DNA from: Dokdonella sp.
Lineage (GTDB): Bacteria; Pseudomonadota; Gammaproteobacteria; Xanthomonadales; Rhodanobacteraceae
Length of the DNA stretch: 6,717 nt
Assembly (NCBI GenBank): GCA_030150315.1
Contig: JASLGB010000365.1
Coordinates: forward strand, 1-6,717
Reading direction: 5' to 3'
Position numbers and translations under genes: made by a program. The notes beneath the pieces are model-generated. The model saw only the letters and a list, made by a program, of their open reading frames with translations, did no database searches and had not been told where the DNA came from. This document shows, one piece after another, positions 1-5,700 of the stretch. Positions within the stretch are counted from its first letter, which is position 1, and each line of letters opens with the position of its first letter.

Positions 1-2508
1 CTCGCGCAGGTACTCCGGGCAGCCGAAGCGCGGGCCGAAACCGAACTCGCGCGTCGACATCGCGTAGGGCTTGCCGGTCTCGTCCATGCCCATTTTCGAG
101 GCGTGGTAGTAGTGCCCGGTTTGAATGGGAAGGTAGGGCTCGCGTCCATCGAACACCCACCAGTGGGATGAGTCCTTGAAATCCAGCCAGCAGCCATCTC
201 CCTTGGTGCCGGCTGAATCAAAATTTGGCGCAATCCCCGCGGCGGCAAGAATGTCCGACGCCATCGTGCGGAAGCGCTCGAAATAGGTGTCGCGCACGCC
301 TTCGGCATAGTCGGGAAGCCGGGCATTGCCGGATGCCGGATTTGCCGTCCAGATGACCGATCCATCGGTGATCACTTCCGGCCCCCATTCGGGCTCGGTC
401 GCGCCGGTGGTGCCGCTGGTGGTGCATTTGTAGGTACGACCGGTGCCGGGTGTGATCACCTGATCTTCCGCGACCGCCGACGTCGCGTTCCAGTAGTTGA
501 TCTGCGCGCGCCACCAAAGGCCATAGGTGGTGAACGGCGGGCTGGAGTCCGAGCGGATGCCATCGGCCACGGTCACGTTCTGCGTCGTCGGCCACGCCGG
601 CTCCGATGAACCGCTGAGCGGCGTTTCGTTGAGCGCATCCACCGCGTACAGCCACCCGTTGCGCGCTTCCGGGTACACCATGGAGCTGCCGGAATACAGG
701 GTGTTGGACGCCCACGCGCGCGCCGAGTTGGAGATCGCCGCGTTGGCGATCAATTCCATCTCGGTGCACCACGCTTCGAAGGCGTCGTCCCACATACCGT
801 AAGGCGTCTTGCCGATGTTCGTCCACACCACGGTTCCGTCGGTGACGGTCGCGCCCGGCGAGGTCGACCACGCCGGCTCGATGGCGCCGCTGGTGCCGGC
901 CACGGTCACCGCGTAGCGATAGCCATTGCGAGCGGTGGTTTCGATGGCCACGTCAATGGCATACGGCGCGTCGGCCTCCCACGTCGGGTTCTCGCGCTGG
1001 CTCGACGCAAAGCGCGCCAGGCAGTCGGCGAAGATCGCCGCGCTACCTTCGATCCAGCGGATATCCACGGGCTCGGCATAGTACGAAGGCGAGGTGTTCG
1101 ACGCGACGAATTCGCGCACCTTGCCCGTCAGCCGTTGCAGTCGAATCAGGTAGGAAGCGTCGGACACGTCGCCTCCCTCTGGGGTCGTGCCCAGGCAATC
1201 GGTGTTAGGTCCACCTTCAAGGTCTCCGGTTGTGCAGGCACAGTCTTCCGGCGGGCGCCGGGCATAGGTAAACGTCCACTCGCCAGCGCGCGCGGCGATG
1301 CCCAACCGCGGGCGATCCACGCACAGCGACGGGATGGGCTGGTTCTCGCCGTGGTTGCCGTCCGGCAGGTACTCCACGACCATCATTCCGCTGGTCGCGG
1401 ACGGGTCCAATTCCGGCAGAGGAATGGTCAGGGTGTATTTGCCATCGGCGTACAGAAGGCCGGTGGTTGCGCGCGCGAGCGGGCCGGAAACATCGCCAAA
1501 CACGTCCCACTTTTCAGCGCCGGGATGGGATGAGTCCACACACTCGACCGTGAGCGTTTCGGTTGGCGCTGCGCCCAGCGCGGACACGCGCAATTCGGTG
1601 CGCGCGATCGGGCCGGTGCCGCTGTTCGTCACGCCCAGCACATAGCTGCGCGTGCGCACGGAAAGCTCCGTCGTACCCTGCCCGCCGGGCAGCCGGTCGT
1701 TGACGATCGGGCCATCCACGCGCACCAGCGCCGACGTGTCACGAATCGCGGTCAAGGCGTCGTACAGCGTTACGAGGCCCGCCATGGTTTCCGTGATGCC
1801 GCCCTGACTGATGCGCATCGTGCGCGCGCCGGTAATCGCATGCACGCGCGCGCCGCGCGGCACGTCGCGCACCGGCGCAGGCGCGAACGAATACACATAG
1901 CGACCATCACGGTAGCGCTTGTACTGGCGGTACACCTGCGGGTCGTTGCCGAAGCGCAGGCGCGGCGCATTCGCAGGAATCGTCCCGGCCGGCTCCAGTA
2001 CCGCAGCGCCGAAGTTCCAGTGCTCACCGACGACCTCGTTCGCGTCTTGCCGCAGGTCTTCTTGCAAAAACCACTCGGTCGGCGCCGACACGATCGCGGA
2101 CTGGTCCACGTCGATTGCGATGTCATTGCCCGCCACGCCCGAGGCGCTCGCCACCAGCTGCACGCCCTGGAACGGGGCATAGGCCGAACGCGTGTCGGTG
2201 CCGAGGTCTTCAAGGGTGACCGTGACGGTTTGCGGATCGACCGCAGTCGCGGACACGCTCGACATCTCGCCGTTGCCGACGCCGGCAAACACGGGCTGCG
2301 ACACGCTCACCGAACCGCCCGCCGCATCGACGATCTCGACATCGATCGCCGCGTCGTTCGCGCCGGTGTACGGCCCGGACAAAGACACCACGCCACCGCC
2401 CGCCTTTGGCGCGGTGTCGGTGCGATAGATCGCATCGGAGCCGAGCGCGTTGGTACCGGTCAGTGCGGCCTCGCGGACGAGGTTGGTGTCGTTGCCCAGA
2501 TATCGCAT
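1..2508 (-). CDS. Large phage tail structural protein, probable tail tip or distal tail component (3' end outside window)
   Basis: The frame is open from the ATG at 2508 to base 1, 836 codons without a stop, so the protein is longer than 836 residues. The start has a GAGGA at good spacing, 9 bases after the previous stop. No signal peptide is seen (MRYLGNDTNLVREAALTGTN). Layout: residues 1-140 are beta-rich and Gly/Ala/Val/Asp-rich (LSGPYTGANDAAIDVEIVD; ASGVAGNDIAIDVD). Residues 145-415 are mixed alpha/beta (FGNDPQVYRQYKRYRDGRY, ALTAIRDTSALVRVDGPIVN, PTETLTVECVDSS). Residues 420-445 are a Cys- and Gly-rich loop. From 452 on, helices alternate with three Trp/Tyr/Gly repeat domains, and 765-836 are aromatic-rich (GDGCWLDF, HWWVFDG, YLPIQTGHYYHAS). 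I cannot name the family. Its place after the tape measure, its size and its surface-domain style indicate a virion tail protein. Enzyme activity is not indicated by any motif I can see. Confidence 0.88.
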   Translation of the reverse strand, partial: MRYLGNDTNLVREAALTGTNALGSDAIYRTDTAPKAGGGVVSLSGPYTGANDAAIDVEIVDAAGGSVSVSQPVFAGVGNGEMSSVSATAVDPQTVTVTLEDLGTDTRSAYAPFQGVQLVASASGVAGNDIAIDVDQSAIVSAPTEWFLQEDLRQDANEVVGEHWNFGAAVLEPAGTIPANAPRLRFGNDPQVYRQYKRYRDGRYVYSFAPAPVRDVPRGARVHAITGARTMRISQGGITETMAGLVTLYDALTAIRDTSALVRVDGPIVNDRLPGGQGTTELSVRTRSYVLGVTNSGTGPIARTELRVSALGAAPTETLTVECVDSSHPGAEKWDVFGDVSGPLARATTGLLYADGKYTLTIPLPELDPSATSGMMVVEYLPDGNHGENQPIPSLCVDRPRLGIAARAGEWTFTYARRPPEDCACTTGDLEGGPNTDCLGTTPEGGDVSDASYLIRLQRLTGKVREFVASNTSPSYYAEPVDIRWIEGSAAIFADCLARFASSQRENPTWEADAPYAIDVAIETTARNGYRYAVTVAGTSGAIEPAWSTSPGATVTDGTVVWTNIGKTPYGMWDDAFEAWCTEMELIANAAISNSARAWASNTLYSGSSMVYPEARNGWLYAVDALNETPLSGSSEPAWPTTQNVTVADGIRSDSSPPFTTYGLWWRAQINYWNATSAVAEDQVITPGTGRTYKCTTSGTTGATEPEWGPEVITDGSVIWTANPASGNARLPDYAEGVRDTYFERFRTMASDILAAAGIAPNFDSAGTKGDGCWLDFKDSSHWWVFDGREPYLPIQTGHYYHASKMGMDETGKPYAMSTREFGFGPRFGCPEYLRE
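343..492 (-). repeat. Trp/Tyr/Gly repeat domain, copy 3 (shortened), in the large tail protein
   Basis: Residues 673-722 begin WNATSAVAEDQVITPGTGRT and continue YKCTTSGTTGATEPEWGP, then EVITDGSVIWTA. It matches copy 1 closely over the second half (SGTTGATEPEW, DGSVIW) but is a few residues shorter between the EP-x-W and the DG. Copies 1 and 3 are the clearest pair. Confidence 0.72.
511..714 (-). repeat. Trp/Tyr/Gly repeat domain, copy 2 (divergent), in the large tail protein
   Basis: Residues 599-666 begin WASNTLYSGSSMVYPEARNG and continue WLYAVDALNETPLSGSSEP, then AWPTTQNVTVADGIRSD, ending near LWW. The same landmarks as copy 1 are present in the same order: NG-x-x-YAV, SGSSEPAW, V-x-V-x-DG, then Trp. 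It has a slightly longer loop before the SGSSEPAW motif and about 10 additional residues after DG, so it is the most diverged copy. Confidence 0.68.
811..981 (-). repeat. Trp/Tyr/Gly repeat domain, copy 1, in the large tail protein
   Basis: Residues 510-566 run from W (WEADAPYAIDVAIE) through the core GYRYAVTVAGTSGAIEPAW to ATVTDGTVVWTNIG. The core pattern G-x-x-Y, GTSG-x-x-EP-x-W, G-x-x-V-x-DG-x-x-x-W is shared with two later copies. Similar short modules are common in tail proteins of proteobacterial phages, and the order W, then G, then GxxY, recalls carbohydrate-binding modules of the CBM5/12 type. That resemblance is only by pattern. Confidence 0.75.
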
Positions 2509-2514
2509 TGCTAA

Positions 2515-2520
2515 TCCTCA
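2515..2520 (-). promoter_or_regulatory. Shine-Dalgarno for the large structural protein, overlapping the upstream stop
   Basis: TGAGGA combines the stop codon of the 91-residue gene with a GAGGA ribosome binding site, 6 bases before the ATG at 2508. The 6-base spacing is the same as for the preceding gene. The arrangement supports translational coupling and fixes the start of the large gene. Confidence 0.8.
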
Positions 2521-2793
2521 AGCCGCCGAACGGCGCAGAAACGGGATGACGTTGTCGGAGCCGCCACCGTCGGGCGACCCGGACGTTGCCAACAGCGCTC
2601 GAAACAGATGCACGACGCCCACGTCCGGAATCACCGCATCGACCGCCTCTGCTGCCTCCATCCCCGCGGACAACCCGCTGCACCGCTCCAACACCTCAGC
2701 GAGCAGCGCTACCGTCGCAACAAGGTTGAGTTCGATTCCGCCGCCGCCGGCGATCAAGGCGCGCGCCATGTCCACATGCTTGTTGTCGTCCAT
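2518..2793 (-). CDS. Small tail-module protein of unknown function, 91 residues
   Basis: I do not recognise this family. The ATG at 2793 shares its A with the tape measure TGA (a TGATG junction) and has a strong GAGGAG ahead of it. An in-frame GTG one codon upstream would give 92 residues but is too close to the Shine-Dalgarno. The protein is acidic and Ala/Leu/Val-rich, with probably two or three helices: MARALIAGGGGIELNLVATV, ALLAEVLERC, and VVHLFRALLA. It ends in a Gly/Asp-rich turn and a short basic tail (IPFLRRSAA). It has a single Cys, no signal peptide and no convincing membrane segment. Its position directly after the tape measure is where lambda-type phages encode the minor tail protein gpM, but I see no sequence resemblance, so a tail-tip or assembly role is inferred from position only. 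Coding status is well supported by overlap, ribosome binding site and codon pattern. Confidence 0.82.
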   Translation of the reverse strand: MDDNKHVDMARALIAGGGGIELNLVATVALLAEVLERCSGLSAGMEAAEAVDAVIPDVGVVHLFRALLATSGSPDGGGSDNVIPFLRRSAA

Positions 2794-5700
2794 CACCGGC
2801 TCCTCGAATCGATGCGATCGGTTTCTTTCTTGATGTCGCGCGCGAGCTTCTCCAGCGCGTTCCGGTCGCCCGTCAGCAGCACCGCGTTGACGATGACGCT
2901 GGCCGATGGTCGCGCGGAACCGCTGCTTTCCTGCGGCGTGCCGCGTGCGGAATCCGGCGAGGCACCGCCGCCGCGCAGTTGTCCGCCGCTGCTGCTTCCA
3001 CCACCAAGGCCCGATCCGGCCGTTCCGCTACCGCCCTCGGCTTCGCGTCGCTGCGCGCGGAGGTTTTCCAGCTTGAGCTCGTGCAGGCGCTTTTCTGCCT
3101 CGATCAACTTGCGCTGCTGATCGAAGGACAGGTCCGCCTCGTTCTGGATATCGCGCATCCGGCGCTCGTGCCGCAGAACTTCGGTCGATTCGTCGTCGCC
3201 CTGCATCTGGGCGATCTGGCTGTTGACGTCATCGAGCTGATCCTGAAAGCGGCGAAAGGCCTCGGTCTGCCGCTGCAATTCTTCGTCGACATCGGTCAGC
3301 GCATCGCGCACGCGCTGCGCATACTCAGCCGCGCTGATGCTGCCGCGATTGAACAACTCCAGCGCCTCGCGCATCTCGGCGTTCTGCTTTGCCGACAGCA
3401 GCACGATGCCACCGAGGGCATCAGCAGTTTGCGCCAGACGCGTGTTGGTGGACGATGCGGACTGGCCGATCTCATCCACAGCGCTGGCAGCGTCTGCCGC
3501 GGTCCCGCGCAATCCGGCCGCGGCACCCGAAGTCTGGTCGATGGCGTCCTTGGCGCCACGAAACGCTTGGCTGGTCTTTTCGCCCGCGTCTTCTCCAGAC
3601 TCTCCCGCCTGGGCCAGCGCATCCCGCACGCCGACGGCGGCGGCCTGAACCGCCAGCGACGCCTCCACCTGCCGCTTCTTCCAATCGTCGCTTTCCGCGA
3701 CGACGGCTCGGGCCGCCTCGGCATAGGCCATGAAAGCCCGCCGCACCTCTTCCTGTTCGGCCACTCCTTCTCTCGCGCCCCTTGAGATGGCATCGAACGC
3801 CTCGCGTGCGGTGTCGCGTGCCGCCTCCAACTCACGCTGGCTCTTGATGCCAAGCGCGGCGAACTCGTCCGCCAAAGGTGCAACGGTCGCGGCAATCTCG
3901 CGCAGGCGGCGCTGCAGGGCGCGCCCCGATTCGTCCACGGCCGCCAAACCGAGACGGCCCGCATCGGAAGCGCTTTTCAACGTGCGCTCGAGGGCTTCGG
4001 CTTCTTCACGCGTCTTGACCAGGCCGAGTGCCGAAGTGAAGGCCGCCTGGATCTGTCCGGCCGAGGCCTGAGCATTCTGGGCAATGGCCTCGAACGCGGC
4101 GATCGCCTGCTTGCCAGACTCGGTGAAGGCGACGCCGGTGCGTGCGGCATCCACCTTCAACAGATCCAGCGCGGCAGCCAACGTGCTGTCCAGCACCACG
4201 GCGGCCTGCTCACCGGATCGGCCGACCCCCAGGAACGCCGCTTGCGCCGCGGACTGGAACCGCAACAAGTCCTCGCCGGACAGCCTCTTCAGCTCGCCAG
4301 CAAGGGACTCGCGAACCACCGCGCCTGCCGTCGCGCTCTTTTCACCGATGGCCTCGATCGCCAGCGCGACGTCTCCCATGCGAGTGACGTCACGGAGATT
4401 GAGGCCTTCGAAAACTTTCTTCAGCTCCTCGGAGGTCTTCTTCCCCGTCGTTCCAACGCCCTCCAGACCACGCATCATGAGCTGCGCGGCCGGCGTGATC
4501 TTGTTCGCCATGGCGTCGGCTGCAGCCTGCGCTCCGACCGCCAGAGCCTCGTGGCCGGATTTGGCAGCGGCCAGGCGATCCTTCAGCGTGGCGAGCTGCG
4601 CGCTCTCCTCTGCGGTGAGATCGCCGAGCCGCTTCTGCGCCTCGAGCGCATACACCGAGGCCTGCAGATACTTTTGCAGGCCGGCAAGCCGCGTTTCGTA
4701 AGCATCCCGCTCGGCCTCACTCAGCGTGGCTGCCTGCTGCGCCGTGAGCACCTGCACGGACGCAAACGCTTGCAGGTTGGCCGCGGCGGCGCGCATGCGA
4801 TCGGCGCCCTCCTCGATTTCCTGGCGAAAACCCGCCTGCGTTGCCTCCGCCGCCTTGCCCGCCTCCGCGGCACGGTAGATCGCATCGGCCAAGGCATCGG
4901 CCCCAGCCGCTGCCGCGGCGGCGCCGACCAGCGCAATCTTGATGGCAATCGATCCGGGCAAGGCCGAGATCACGGTCAGCAGGCCACGCAGCACACCGGT
5001 CACGACGCCAATTGCAGCCACCAAAGGCCCCTTGGCTGTTGCCGCCAGCAACAACCACGAGGCCTGCATCGACTTGGCAATGGCACCCAGCGGTGCCAGC
5101 ACGGCCACCATCGAGACAAGGGCAAGAATCGATTTCTGCACGCCCTCCGGCAGCGCCGTGAAGCCGCTCGCCAGGGCCGCGAGAGAATCCAGAACGGGCG
5201 CACCCGCCGTCACGACTCCGCCCAGCGCAATCTGCACGCCCTCCAGCGAGGCCTGGAAGCGCGCCATCTTCGCCGCAGGGGTATCGCGCAGCTTGTCGAA
5301 AGCGACCTGTGTCGCCCCGGCCGCGTCCTCCATTTGCCCCAGGATGTTCGCGAAGTCGCCGGCCAATGGCCCGGTCAGCGACAACGCGCCACGCAGGCCC
5401 TCGACGCGGCCCATCAGACGGGCCAGCGCCTCTTCGTTGCCTTGCGTTGCTGTGGCCACGCTCTGCAGGAAGCCTTGCAGACCCTGCGAACGCACGGCCG
5501 CCAGACTGAATTCGATCCCCAACGCCTTCGCGGTCGCGGCCGCCTCGTCGGTGGGTTTGATGACGGCCTGCAGAATGGACGACACCTGCGTGACGGCATC
5601 GGCGGTCTTGACGCCGCCATTGGTCAATGCGCCGATGGCCGCGGTCAGTGTTTCCACCGGAATTTTTGCAATCGCCGCCTGCGGGGCCACCTGGCCGACC

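Noticed and set aside
218..871. Minus-strand open frame of 217 codons inside the large tail protein
   Set aside because: It is out of frame with the continuous 836-codon frame on the same strand and is rich in Arg, His and Gly. It is a shadow frame.
160..1540. An 11-base identity (GGGATGAGTCC on the plus strand) at about 164 and again at about 1528
   Set aside because: Both copies encode the same short peptide (DSSH) in the large protein, in the same frame. The match is too short to suggest a recombination or binding site.
1840..2514. Plus-strand open frame of 224 codons opposite the start of the large tail protein
   Set aside because: Its His/Arg/Val-rich translation is what high-GC antisense gives. 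The minus-strand frame has a ribosome binding site, a plausible protein and no stop over 836 codons.
2979..3785. Plus-strand open frame of 268 codons opposite the tape measure C-terminal region
   Set aside because: It is antisense to a well-supported coiled-coil coding region. Its low complexity and lack of recognisable motif point to a composition artefact.
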